DNA of 38,156 nucleotides from Deltaproteobacteria bacterium (GTDB lineage Bacteria > Desulfobacterota > Desulfobacteria > Desulfobacterales > Desulfobacteraceae), in the NCBI GenBank assembly GCA_013151635.1, contig JAADHV010000118.1, forward strand, positions 73,799 through 111,954. Reading direction: 5' to 3'. The position numbers and the translations under genes were made by a program. The notes under the pieces were generated by a model that saw only the letters and a program-made list of their open reading frames with translations, had not been told where the DNA came from and did not search any database. Shown piece after piece: positions 19,725-27,635 of the stretch (position 1 is the first letter of the stretch; every line of letters starts with the position of its first letter).

Positions 19725-19957
19725 TTAAAAATCAATCTCATGTCCTGTATTATCTCTCCCAAAAAAAGCATTTGAAACTAAACCGGCATGATAGCGCAGT
19801 TTGATATACTTCTGACATCACGTTCAATATAAGTCTGGATATAGGAAGGATAATAATCCTGCGGTTGAATGTTTCTGTCATAGGACAGGGTAAGACCCGG
19901 CAATATGTCACTACGATTTAGGAGTGTCGATCCTAAATTGTAGAGATATGATGTTGT
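19725..19957 (-). pseudogene. decayed AAA ATPase, DUF4143 family (fragments)
   Basis: In the frame 19781-19957 (minus strand), the read-through gives YDRNIQPQDYYPSYIQTY and then IERDVRSI, the hallmark block of DUF4143 AAA ATPases (GGYP.LYDR...YIQTYIERDVR). A stop at 19778 follows soon after. A different frame just downstream (19728-19780) gives FFGRDNTGHEIDF, the C-terminal nuclease-like block (normally WRD.TGHEID). Between the two blocks an intact protein has well over 100 residues, here almost none, and the P-loop half is missing. So the gene has suffered deletion and frameshift. Such ATPases are mobile and of unclear role, often seen as scattered single genes. Confidence 0.8.
19912..19942. 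repeat. imperfect inverted repeat inside the ATPase remnant
   Basis: Arms of 12 bases (19912-19923 and 19931-19942) match at 11 of 12 positions around a 7-base centre; the core TTTAGGA and TCCTAAA is perfect. It lies just upstream of the conserved fragment, where the remnant's frame is open but no longer looks like the family. It could be a small insertion scar or a hairpin; no T-run follows. Confidence 0.55.
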
Positions 19958-20045
19958 TTAATCCATTGGAACCGCGCTGAATCCTGTTTGGCTAATTCTT
20001 AAATTCTGCCCGTTTTTTAAAAGCATATTCTTGCGGATAAACGCA

Positions 20046-20084
20046 AAAGAGCCCTGCCGGTAATAACCGGGCAGGACTCTTTAT
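20046..20084 (-). terminator. intrinsic terminator of the porin gene
   Basis: On the minus strand the porin stop is followed about 50 bases later by GAGTCCTGCCCGG, loop TTATTA, then CCGGCAGGGCTC and TTTT. The stem has one mismatch and one bulge. On the plus strand the same stem is followed by CTCTTTATTT, so it may act in both directions. Confidence 0.85.
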
Positions 20085-20132
20085 TTAAAACTTATACTTT
20101 ACTAACTTTTACACTAACTAAATCAAGATACC

Positions 20133-21383
20133 TTAGAAAGAAAAAGAAAGTTTATGGTATAATTCAACTGCACGATCAGGATCCGGTGTATTGTTACCCC
20201 AGGTGAGTTGAGCTGTACCGGCTGCAACCTTGTATGTCAGGTTGGCTGTAATGGCATAGCTTGCATTAAAGGAAATTTCACTTACCTTGGCACCATCCCA
20301 GATTCCGTTATTATCAACGCCGCATTTTGCATAGCCTGCGTAACCGCCAATGGACAATTGATCACTGACTGCATAACCAAAGTATACCGCAACCAGACGA
20401 CCTGCATCAAGATCGGTACCGCTGCCGTTGAATGTGATGTCGTCACCCATGATCAAAGCTCCACCAGCTGAAAAGTCATCACCGAAATCATGACCTTTAT
20501 TGGCATCAGTGTCATAGGAACCGTATGCGCCAAGAATACCAACCTTGAGAGCGCCTGAATTCATCCATACATTCAAATATGCGCCATATGTGCTGTAGTC
20601 TGTACTGGCAGTAGAAGCAGTAGTATCAAAATCCTTATCATTATAACCAGCTTCAGTTTCGAACCCGATATTACCGAAAGTTCCGTCTAAAGCAAGGTTG
20701 ACTGTAATTGCATCATAAGCAGAGGTTGTAGTTCTATTATCAGCTTTTGTATAAACGAACAGGGGTTTAACATTGATGTCACCGAATTTGGTAATGATAC
20801 CAAGAATATAGGAATCATTGTCATTATCTTCACCAACAGTTATTGATCCTGCCTCTACGTTTTTCTGGAGAATACCGATGAAAGTACCTGCTGATGTAGG
20901 TGCAACATATTTAATCCTGTAAGCTTCACTGCCGTTATCCTGAAAAGAAGTTGCCCAGGCACCGGAACTCATCAGACCTACAGTAAGAGTATGTCCGCTG
21001 CCAAAAGTGTGTGATCCCCAAACCTGCTCAACAATGATATTGTCATCAAGCTGGGCAAGAGCAGAACCTGCAGTACCTTCATTCGCATTAAGAGAACGTC
21101 CCATCCAAGTCTCATCTCTCATCTCAAAACGTGCAAATACTTTTGTTGTGTCATCAATTTTCCAATTGGCATCAACAGACAATTCATGGTCATAATTTGT
21201 AAAACTTGCAACATTAATACCGTCTGTCTTTGTTGTGGTTGTGCCGCCTGTAGTGTAGGCCTGGACATTGTCAAAATAGGAGCCCCTTACATAGTAGGAA
21301 CCGGTTAAAGTGAAGTCAGTTGCGCAAGCAATTCCAGCACCCAGGAAAAGCATGGCAAAGGTCAAAGCAATTAATTTTTTCAT
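20133..21383 (-). CDS. outer-membrane beta-barrel porin
   Basis: A 416-aa protein with a signal peptide (MKKLIALTFAMLFLGAGIACA), then FTLTGSYYVRGSYFDN and long runs of alternating polar/hydrophobic strands rich in Gly, Asp, Thr and Tyr. The last residues are HKLSFSF; a terminal Phe is the signal read by the BAM complex. Length and layout fit a 14- to 18-stranded porin of the Desulfobacterota type. The charged stretches (DNDNDS, DLDAGR) would be loops. It has its own terminator, candidate promoter and long leader, so it is a single-gene unit. Substrate unknown. Confidence 0.85.
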   Translation of the reverse strand: MKKLIALTFAMLFLGAGIACATDFTLTGSYYVRGSYFDNVQAYTTGGTTTTKTDGINVASFTNYDHELSVDANWKIDDTTKVFARFEMRDETWMGRSLNANEGTAGSALAQLDDNIIVEQVWGSHTFGSGHTLTVGLMSSGAWATSFQDNGSEAYRIKYVAPTSAGTFIGILQKNVEAGSITVGEDNDNDSYILGIITKFGDINVKPLFVYTKADNRTTTSAYDAITVNLALDGTFGNIGFETEAGYNDKDFDTTASTASTDYSTYGAYLNVWMNSGALKVGILGAYGSYDTDANKGHDFGDDFSAGGALIMGDDITFNGSGTDLDAGRLVAVYFGYAVSDQLSIGGYAGYAKCGVDNNGIWDGAKVSEISFNASYAITANLTYKVAAGTAQLTWGNNTPDPDRAVELYHKLSFSF

Positions 21384-21423
21384 CTTTTTTTCCTTTAAAA
21401 AAAGTTAATTAAAATATTTTTTT

Positions 21424-21522
21424 ATTGTACTCCTTTTAAATACAATAAAAAAACGCGGTTAATTGTAGTAAACTTGAAAAGCATTTAACTGCCTGTAATA
21501 TTCCTTGATGCAAAACAGGCAG
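21424..21522 (-). promoter_or_regulatory. hairpin-bearing porin leader
   Basis: If the promoter at 21552-21580 is right, the porin mRNA has a leader of about 160 bases. It contains an inverted repeat CTGCCTGT/ACAGGCAG (21490-21497 and 21515-21522) with an 18-base loop. Nearer the gene, ATTGTA/TACAAT (21424-21429 and 21441-21446) encloses AAAAGGAG. The working ribosome-binding site is likely AAAGGA about ten bases before the ATG, so the second hairpin does not hide it directly. The 21490-21522 hairpin could instead end transcripts of the upstream gene; no strong T-run follows it. Confidence 0.45.
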
Positions 21523-21551
21523 CCTGAGGCTTTAAGTTTAACATAAAAGGT

Positions 21552-21580
21552 TTATTATCAAGTGTTTTCAAGCGTGTCAA
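21552..21580 (-). promoter_or_regulatory. candidate sigma70-type promoter of the porin gene
   Basis: Minus strand: a perfect TTGACA (complement of 21575-21580), a 17-base spacer, then TAATAA (complement of 21552-21557). The overlapping GATAAT would be a better -10 but with 15-base spacing. It lies directly after the end of the upstream repeat-protein gene. Confidence 0.55.
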
Positions 21581-21599
21581 GCATTTTCAACCTAAATTT

Positions 21600-23222
21600 T
21601 TATAAATCATAGGCAATAATCATGCTTTTTGATTCTTTACTTACAAAATTATTCCTCTTTTTCACGATGGATACTATGAGTTCCGCCTTTGAATTATTGT
21701 CATAATCACCCATTGCAATGTCTGTGATCTGGCCTGGTATTTTTTTGGGGGCGTTTTCAGGAGAAAGGCCCATTTCGCTCCAGTTAAGTATTTCTATATT
21801 GCCGCTTTTATACTTTCTTAACTGCTGGAACAAATTGCCGGATGAATCTTTATTTTTAATGACAACCACACCCCTTTTCCCATCCGGGCCCAGATCAAGA
21901 ACTATGTTTCTTGGCTGGAAAAACTCTCCTTTCCCAATGGAGACATCTTTTATGAATTCATCTTTTTCCACAAAGGCATAGTAAAGTTTGCTGCCGCCAT
22001 AATTTTCTTCTCCTGACCATTCAACACTTCCGTTTTCATTAAATATTGTCAGACGGCCAAGTTTATCCGTAAACACAAAGCTCTTCTTGTCCGTGCCGAT
22101 TAAATTTCCCGTTGCAAAACTCATCACGGAAAATCCTTTCGGAACCCTGATTTTCTCACCCCGGACATACGTGTTGTTTCGAAAGCCCACTTTAAACACG
22201 TCCCTTCCAATATAGGGGCCGTTTTTCCCGCACTTCTGTGCATAAAGGGTCTTTTTGCCCTTTGCTTCCTTTACCGCTCTGAAATACCAGGGCAGGTCAG
22301 TCACTATCTTTTTATATCCTGTCTTATCATATTCAAGAACAAATGAGTTTACAAGCCCGTCTTCCGGACGAACCCTTGAAATAAATATTTCTGCTATGCC
22401 ATTGTGGTTAACATCAGCCACATCAACCCCGATAATGTCCATATAACTGGCATCTTCTATTCTTTTGACCGGTTTTAAATGCCCGTTTAAATTATCTTTA
22501 AGTATTTCTATGGCATGTTCATAAATGACCACGACTTCATTTTTTTTATCCCCGTCCACATCCCCTACGGCAATACCGTTTATAAGTCCTTTGGCAACAA
22601 ACAGGTTGCGGTAATTTTTCAAAGGGCTTGCATAACCGCCCCCCTGGGGAACTATTTCAGGTCTTTGTGCATATTGCTCTTTCGGGATAATCTGTTCCGG
22701 TCTCCTGTTAAATGTTTTAAAATTAATCTGCGTTGCCATCTTGTCCAGCTCAGTTATGACAGCTCCTGGTTCTGCTGCCTGCTTTGAAAAGGAAAGGGTC
22801 GGGTTTTCACCCTTGACATCAACCATGGACATATCAAGGCTCACGCTTTTTCCAAACATGGTAAGGCTGCCGAACAAAATATAATCCACGTTAAGGCTTT
22901 TACCAATAAGTTTTGCTTTGGATTCATTGAGCGGCCCTTTTGTCATAGGAGAGGACTGGGCCTTTATCAATGCTTTATCAATTACTTCCCTTTCAAGGAT
23001 TTCAACTTTCCCGGGATCAGCAAGCCTGGATGAAAGCATTGAAAAAAGTCCTTTTTGAAGAAATGAAAGGTCTTGTGTGGCATTCATTTCCAAAGGACAT
23101 ACCGCAACTTTTTTCACGGTTTCACAAAAGCCTGTGCCGACAATAATTATTGAACACAGAGACAAAACAATCGTAAAAATAAATATTTTAAACCTTATGG
23201 TGTTGTTTTTCAAAATCTTCAC
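21600..23222 (-). CDS. secreted TolB-N-like protein with FG-GAP/VCBS-type repeats
   Basis: A 540-aa exported protein. Residues about 10-33 are a signal peptide; the Cys at its end (TGFC) is not in a good lipobox. Residues about 37-172 are a TolB-N/CsgG-like domain paralogous to the 211-aa protein at 18778-19413. From about 205, FG-GAP/VCBS-type calcium-binding loops appear: DVDGDKKNE (221-229), DVNHNGIAE (about 270-278) and DYDNNSKAE (about 506-514), plus diverged blades, fitting a beta-propeller. It follows mutL by 50 bases and precedes the porin. The combination suggests an envelope or cell-surface scaffold; partner and ligand are unknown. The fusion of these two domain types is the notable point. 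Confidence 0.75.
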   Translation of the reverse strand: MKILKNNTIRFKIFIFTIVLSLCSIIIVGTGFCETVKKVAVCPLEMNATQDLSFLQKGLFSMLSSRLADPGKVEILEREVIDKALIKAQSSPMTKGPLNESKAKLIGKSLNVDYILFGSLTMFGKSVSLDMSMVDVKGENPTLSFSKQAAEPGAVITELDKMATQINFKTFNRRPEQIIPKEQYAQRPEIVPQGGGYASPLKNYRNLFVAKGLINGIAVGDVDGDKKNEVVVIYEHAIEILKDNLNGHLKPVKRIEDASYMDIIGVDVADVNHNGIAEIFISRVRPEDGLVNSFVLEYDKTGYKKIVTDLPWYFRAVKEAKGKKTLYAQKCGKNGPYIGRDVFKVGFRNNTYVRGEKIRVPKGFSVMSFATGNLIGTDKKSFVFTDKLGRLTIFNENGSVEWSGEENYGGSKLYYAFVEKDEFIKDVSIGKGEFFQPRNIVLDLGPDGKRGVVVIKNKDSSGNLFQQLRKYKSGNIEILNWSEMGLSPENAPKKIPGQITDIAMGDYDNNSKAELIVSIVKKRNNFVSKESKSMIIAYDL

Positions 23223-23272
23223 TCCTTTATAAAATTTTGTTCAATCAAAAACTTATATAACATGATGGAATA

Positions 23273-25042
23273 TCAGACAAGCCTTTTAAAAAGCTTTTCT
23301 ATCTGTTTTTTACTCCAGGAGATCATGATAGGGCGGCCATGGGGGCAATGACGGGGATTTTCACATTGTTCAAGGTCTGATAAAAGTTTTACCATTTCAC
23401 CATGCCCAAGATTTAAGTTTGCGCGGATTGCGCTGTGGCATGCCATCAGGATCAGGCATTTTTCAAGCCAGTCATCTTTGGAAAATCCATCTTTTTTGAC
23501 AAGGGCTTTTTCAAGGATTTCAAGAATAACAGGCTTGATCTCCTTTTCATCGATGATAGACGGCACAGCCTTTACAACAAAGCTTGTGCCGCCAAAAGGT
23601 TCAATCACCAACCCAAGGGCGCTTAAATCATCCAGGATTTTAGAAAGCAAATCTGCTTCCCGACAATTTAATTCAAGGGTTTCGGGAACAATAAGGGTCT
23701 GGCTCTGTACCTTGAGCGACTGGTATCTGTGTTTGAGTTTTTCATATAAAATCCGTTCATGGGCGGCATGCTGGTCAAAAAGCATCAGAATGCCTTTGAT
23801 TTCCACAAGAATATATGTTCCCATGACCTGGCCTAAAATTTTCATCTCAGAGGAGCCGTCCGAAGGCCTCTCAAGGTGGTTTTGCCCCAGACTTTGTTTT
23901 TGGCCGGTATTCTTTTCATTTCCGGGGCGATCTGCCGGAAATTCAATTAAAGATTGTTCAACCTTGTAAATCTGACCCAATTCAGCAGTTTTTTGGGGGA
24001 ACACGAAACCTGTCTGCAAGTCACTCACTTTTGAATAAGCCGTCATGTTCTGCTGTGCTATGGACAATGCATTATCAATTGTTTCAGACAATGCCTTATA
24101 CACTCTTTGGCTATTAAAAAATCTTACCTCTCTTTTTGAGGGATGGACATTGACATCCACCTGGTCAAAGGCGATATCAATAAAAAATACTCCAAGAGGG
24201 AACCTTCCCTTCATCATCCTGCCTTTGTACCCTTGAAAAACAGCAGAGATAAGCCCCCGGTCGTAAACCATCCTGTTGTTCACGAACAAAAAAATTTTTG
24301 ACGAAGTGCTTCTTGTAACCAGGGGATTGGAACAATACCCGTGAATGTCTATGAATGAATCGCAAAACTTGAGTTCATACAATTTATCTGCTGCATCCCT
24401 TCCGAGGACATGCATGGTTCTCTGGAAAAGATCATCTGCCAATGAAAAATTTTTTTGCAGTTTACCATTTAAAAATAATCTGAACCTGATGTGGGGATTT
24501 CCAAGAGCCATACCTGATATTGCATCGGCAATATGGCTTATTTCCGTATTATCGGATTTTAAAAATTTTTTCCTGGCAGGCGTGTTAAAAAAAAGGTGTT
24601 TCACTTCCACCATGGTTCCCACGGGCGCACCTGCATCAGAAACATTTCTTATTTTCCCCCCTGTAATTTCAATCCTGGTTCCAATGTCAGAGTCTTTTGT
24701 TCTTGTCACAAGATTGAATTTTGACACCGATGCTATGGATGGAAGCGCCTCCCCCCTGAATCCCATGGTGGAAATGGTAAAAAGGTCTTCTTTATTAAAT
24801 ATCTTGCTTGTGGCATATCTTTCAATAGATAAGATGGCATCGTCCCGTGAAAGCCCCACACCATTGTCAGAGACCCTTATCAAAGATTTTCCGCCTTTTA
24901 TGACCTCAATTGTAATACTTGTGGCCCCGGCATCAATGCTGTTTTCAACAAGTTCCTTCACCACGGAAGAGGGTCTTTCAACCACCTCACCTGCTGCAAT
25001 CTGGTTTGAAAGGATTTCAGGCAGGATTCTGATGGTCGTCAT
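23273..25042 (-). CDS. mutL: DNA mismatch repair protein MutL (endonuclease type)
   Basis: A 589-aa GHKL ATPase that links MutS mismatch recognition to strand removal. N-terminal motifs are NQIAAGEVVERPSSVVKELV, ENSIDAGA, RVSDNGVG and GFRGEALPSIASV. The C-terminal domain carries the endonuclease motif DQHA(x)2E(x)4E at about 423-434, ACHSAIRAN near 534-542 and the metal-site motif CPHGRP near 566-571. That set marks the nicking MutL of bacteria without MutH. Its start overlaps the 64-aa gene by 26 bases; the repeat-protein gene follows 50 bases later. Confidence 0.97.
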   Translation of the reverse strand: MTTIRILPEILSNQIAAGEVVERPSSVVKELVENSIDAGATSITIEVIKGGKSLIRVSDNGVGLSRDDAILSIERYATSKIFNKEDLFTISTMGFRGEALPSIASVSKFNLVTRTKDSDIGTRIEITGGKIRNVSDAGAPVGTMVEVKHLFFNTPARKKFLKSDNTEISHIADAISGMALGNPHIRFRLFLNGKLQKNFSLADDLFQRTMHVLGRDAADKLYELKFCDSFIDIHGYCSNPLVTRSTSSKIFLFVNNRMVYDRGLISAVFQGYKGRMMKGRFPLGVFFIDIAFDQVDVNVHPSKREVRFFNSQRVYKALSETIDNALSIAQQNMTAYSKVSDLQTGFVFPQKTAELGQIYKVEQSLIEFPADRPGNEKNTGQKQSLGQNHLERPSDGSSEMKILGQVMGTYILVEIKGILMLFDQHAAHERILYEKLKHRYQSLKVQSQTLIVPETLELNCREADLLSKILDDLSALGLVIEPFGGTSFVVKAVPSIIDEKEIKPVILEILEKALVKKDGFSKDDWLEKCLILMACHSAIRANLNLGHGEMVKLLSDLEQCENPRHCPHGRPIMISWSKKQIEKLFKRLV

Positions 25043-25211
25043 TTTTTACAAACCTTAACAGGAACTCGGAATCTTTCGGGCTTAAATCAAAACGGAAACT
25101 TGCATCATCCACTAACCCGGATAAATTAATTCCAGGATTTTCCTTTCTTTTCTCCGATATCCATTTTATGGCCTTTTTCAATTTCTCACCCTTGGGTTGC
25201 ATGGTTGACAT
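25017..25211 (-). CDS. small conserved-looking protein between gatA and mutL
   Basis: A 64-aa soluble, Lys-rich protein containing LKKAIKWISEKRKENPG and LVDDASFRFDLSPKDSEFL, then RFVKNDD. It looks like two or three amphipathic helices with no Cys or membrane segment. AAGGAG lies seven bases before the ATG and the stop of gatA is 18 bases upstream. The end runs 26 bases into mutL in another frame. I do not recognise a named family. The good ribosome-binding site and codon pattern argue that it is real. Confidence 0.75.
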   Translation of the reverse strand: MSTMQPKGEKLKKAIKWISEKRKENPGINLSGLVDDASFRFDLSPKDSEFLLRFVKNDDHQNPA

Positions 25212-25229
25212 GTCTTATCTCCTTAAAGG

Positions 25230-26702
25230 TTAAAGATCAGGAAATTTTTTTCCCAACTGAATTGTTGTTTCAAACCCGAACCCTGCCCTTAAAAGCGACA
25301 TTTCATCAAATCTTTGCGCCATCATCTGGATGCCTATGGGAAGTCCTTTTGAAGAATATCCCCCCGGGATTGATATCCCCGGGATACCTGCCATGTTGGC
25401 GGAAAGGGTGAAAATATCAGTCAAGTACATGGTTAAGGGATCATCAATATTCTCACCGATTTTAAATGCCGGGGCCGGAGCCACGGGAGTGAGGATAAAA
25501 TCACAGGTTTCAAAAGCTTTTGAAAAATCCTCCATGATAAGGGTCCTGACCTTGGATGCCCTCCCGTAATAGGCATCATAATAGCCGGCTGAAAGAGCAT
25601 AAGTCCCGATAAGAATCCGCCTTTGAACTTCCGGGCCAAACCCTTTTGATTTTGTTTTTTTATACATATCAATAATATCGTCACTTGATTTTTCCCTGAG
25701 CCCATATTTCACGCCATCAAACCTTGCAAGATTTGAGCTTGCCTCACATGGGGCAATGATATAATAAGCTGCCACAACATAGTCTGTATGGGGTAAGGAT
25801 ATCTCTTTTATTTTAACACCAAGATCTTTAAAAATTTTTTTTGCATTATTAAACACTTTTTCAACTTCAGGATCAATTCCGTCAACAGACAGGTATTCCT
25901 TAGGAACTCCTGCGGTCATGCCTTTTAAAGAGCCTTTTTCAAACTTGTCAAAAGCTTTTGTAAAATCAGGAACATCAACCTTTGCGCTGGTTGAATCCAT
26001 TTTATCATTTCCGGATATCACATTGAGCAATAATGCCGCGTCCTTAACATTTTTTGTAATGGGGCCTATCTGGTCAAGGGAAGACCCGTAAGATACCAGG
26101 CCAAATCTTGATACCCTGCCATAAGTCGGCTTAAGTCCCACAACCCCGCAATGGGATGCCGGCTGCCGGATGGAACCCCCGGTATCTGTTCCAAGGGCAC
26201 CACAGCAGAACTGCGCTGCCACGGCTGCGGCTGATCCGCCGCTTGAGCCACCGGGAACATAAAGAGTATTCCATGGATTTGCTGTTATTTTAAAAGCTGA
26301 ATTTTCAGTTGAAGATCCCATGGCAAATTCATCCAGGTTGGTTTTCCCGATAATAATGGCACCGTTTCCCTTTAATTTTTTTACAACAGTCCCGTCGTAT
26401 TGCGGTATAAAATTTTCAAGAATCCGTGATGCACAGGTTGTTTTCATACCCCTGGTGCAAAGAATATCTTTCAGGGCAATTGGCACACCTGTCAAGGCAG
26501 AGGTATTTTTTTTTGCAATATCCTTGTCTGCCTTTTTTGCCTGTTCCATCACAAGGTCTTTGTCAACCGTGATAAAACTGCCTATTTTTTCATCATGTTT
26601 TTCAATGCGGTCCAGCAATGCCGATGCCAGGTCAAAAGAAGAAATTTCATGTTTTAAAAGCAATTTTACGGCATTATCAATGGTAAGTTCATGGTATTCC
26701 AT
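25230..26702 (-). CDS. gatA: Asp-tRNA(Asn)/Glu-tRNA(Gln) amidotransferase subunit A
   Basis: A 490-aa amidase-signature enzyme that releases ammonia from glutamine. The Ser-cisSer-Lys triad is seen: Lys78 ([10 protein letters not shown]), cis-Ser153 ([11 protein letters not shown]) and Ser177 ([11 protein letters not shown]), nearly the numbering of other GatA proteins. It follows gatC by 34 bases and precedes the 64-aa gene. gatB is at 17338 on the opposite strand, so the complex is encoded at two loci. Confidence 0.97.
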   Translation of the reverse strand: MEYHELTIDNAVKLLLKHEISSFDLASALLDRIEKHDEKIGSFITVDKDLVMEQAKKADKDIAKKNTSALTGVPIALKDILCTRGMKTTCASRILENFIPQYDGTVVKKLKGNGAIIIGKTNLDEFAMGSSTENSAFKITANPWNTLYVPGGSSGGSAAAVAAQFCCGALGTDTGGSIRQPASHCGVVGLKPTYGRVSRFGLVSYGSSLDQIGPITKNVKDAALLLNVISGNDKMDSTSAKVDVPDFTKAFDKFEKGSLKGMTAGVPKEYLSVDGIDPEVEKVFNNAKKIFKDLGVKIKEISLPHTDYVVAAYYIIAPCEASSNLARFDGVKYGLREKSSDDIIDMYKKTKSKGFGPEVQRRILIGTYALSAGYYDAYYGRASKVRTLIMEDFSKAFETCDFILTPVAPAPAFKIGENIDDPLTMYLTDIFTLSANMAGIPGISIPGGYSSKGLPIGIQMMAQRFDEMSLLRAGFGFETTIQLGKKFPDL

Positions 26703-26736
26703 ATTGATATCATCCTTATTCTTTCCAGGGTCAATT

Positions 26737-27024
26737 TTATTTCACGACTCTTGGAACCGTATAAAAATCCTCATCCCTTTCCGGGGCATTGGCAAGAGTA
26801 ACAACAGGGCCGGGGGAGGCTTGTAATTTATCATCCCGTAAGACATTATTCATGAAAGCCGCACCCGAAGAAAGCTTGATCCCTTCAACATCAGCATCCT
26901 TTAGCTTATCAATATATTGAAGGATATTGCTAAGCTGGCCAGCCATTTTTTTTTTTTGCAGATCATTGATCTCCAACCTTGCAAGATGGGCTATCTTTTC
27001 CACTTCATCCTTTGATATCTTCAT
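26737..27024 (-). CDS. gatC: Asp-tRNA(Asn)/Glu-tRNA(Gln) amidotransferase subunit C
   Basis: A 95-aa GatC that wraps around and stabilises GatA with GatB. Signatures are KDEVEKIAHLARLEI at the N-terminus, LSNILQYIDKLKDADVEG in the middle and the C-terminal ERDEDFYTVPRVV. The ATG overlaps the end of the SPOR-protein gene by 20 bases. Confidence 0.95.
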   Translation of the reverse strand: MKISKDEVEKIAHLARLEINDLQKKKMAGQLSNILQYIDKLKDADVEGIKLSSGAAFMNNVLRDDKLQASPGPVVTLANAPERDEDFYTVPRVVK

Positions 27025-27634
27025 TATTATCCCTTTTTATGATCATTGAGTTTATCTTGGCATTCTTTAACTTTTCTTTGATTTTTTTTGCTTCATCATA
27101 AGTTTTAAAGGAACCGGTTCTGACCCTGTACCAGGTTTCTCCATCTTTTTCACCTTTTACCCTGTATGAAGAGAAACCTTTTTTTTCGAGAATTGCTATC
27201 CGGGCAATTGCATCTTTAACATTTTTATATGCCGCGATCTGAATCGTATATTTCCCTTCCAAAGCCTTTTTCCCCTGTGATTTTGCAAGGGCTTTTCTAA
27301 AGGTCAGCCTTTTCCTGCTTGTCTTTAATAAAATCTTTCCGCTGGCAACGATTGCTTCTTTTCTGGGGATAATTTCCTGGACCTGCTTTTCAGGGGTTCC
27401 AGACTCTTCTTGTACGGGGTTGTCAAGAATATCATAAAATTTTAAGTCGATTTTCTTTCGGACGTCTTTTTTTTTACCGAATTCACTTGCAATGGTTTCA
27501 AGTCTTTTCTGAAATTTTCTTGTATCAAACCTTACTGGAGCAGTGCCGCGGCCGACCATAATGCCCAGAAAAAACATCCAGCCGGCAATAAATATGTAAA
27601 TTAAATATTTTAAAATCCCTTTAAAGGGTATCAT
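27005..27634 (-). CDS. membrane-anchored SPOR-domain protein
   Basis: A 209-aa protein with a single N-terminal membrane segment (about 7-27), a charged linker and a C-terminal SPOR domain (about 127-200: YTIQIAAYKNVKDAIARI, WYRVRTGSFKTYDEAKKI). SPOR domains bind denuded septal peptidoglycan, so an inner-membrane, division-related role is likely. The ATG at 27634 lies one base after the argS stop, with GGAAAG upstream; an in-frame start at 27664 would sit inside argS and is rejected. It overlaps gatC by 20 bases. Confidence 0.88.
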   Translation of the reverse strand: MIPFKGILKYLIYIFIAGWMFFLGIMVGRGTAPVRFDTRKFQKRLETIASEFGKKKDVRKKIDLKFYDILDNPVQEESGTPEKQVQEIIPRKEAIVASGKILLKTSRKRLTFRKALAKSQGKKALEGKYTIQIAAYKNVKDAIARIAILEKKGFSSYRVKGEKDGETWYRVRTGSFKTYDEAKKIKEKLKNAKINSMIIKRDNNEDIKG

Positions 27635-27635
27635 T

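Noticed and set aside
19961-20045. Minus-strand frame upstream of the ATPase remnant reading NGQNLRISQTGFSAVPMD
   Set aside because: In the same frame as the remnant but stopped at 19958 and matching nothing I recognise; too short to call.
21490-21522. Hairpin read as the terminator of the 540-aa repeat-protein gene
   Set aside because: The loop is 18 bases and no T-run follows directly; it lies beyond a better porin promoter, so a leader structure is the more likely reading.
24345-25058. Long plus-strand open frame (237 codons) opposite mutL
   Set aside because: The mutL ATPase motifs lie on the other strand; the antisense translation is Ser/Phe-rich with no family resemblance.
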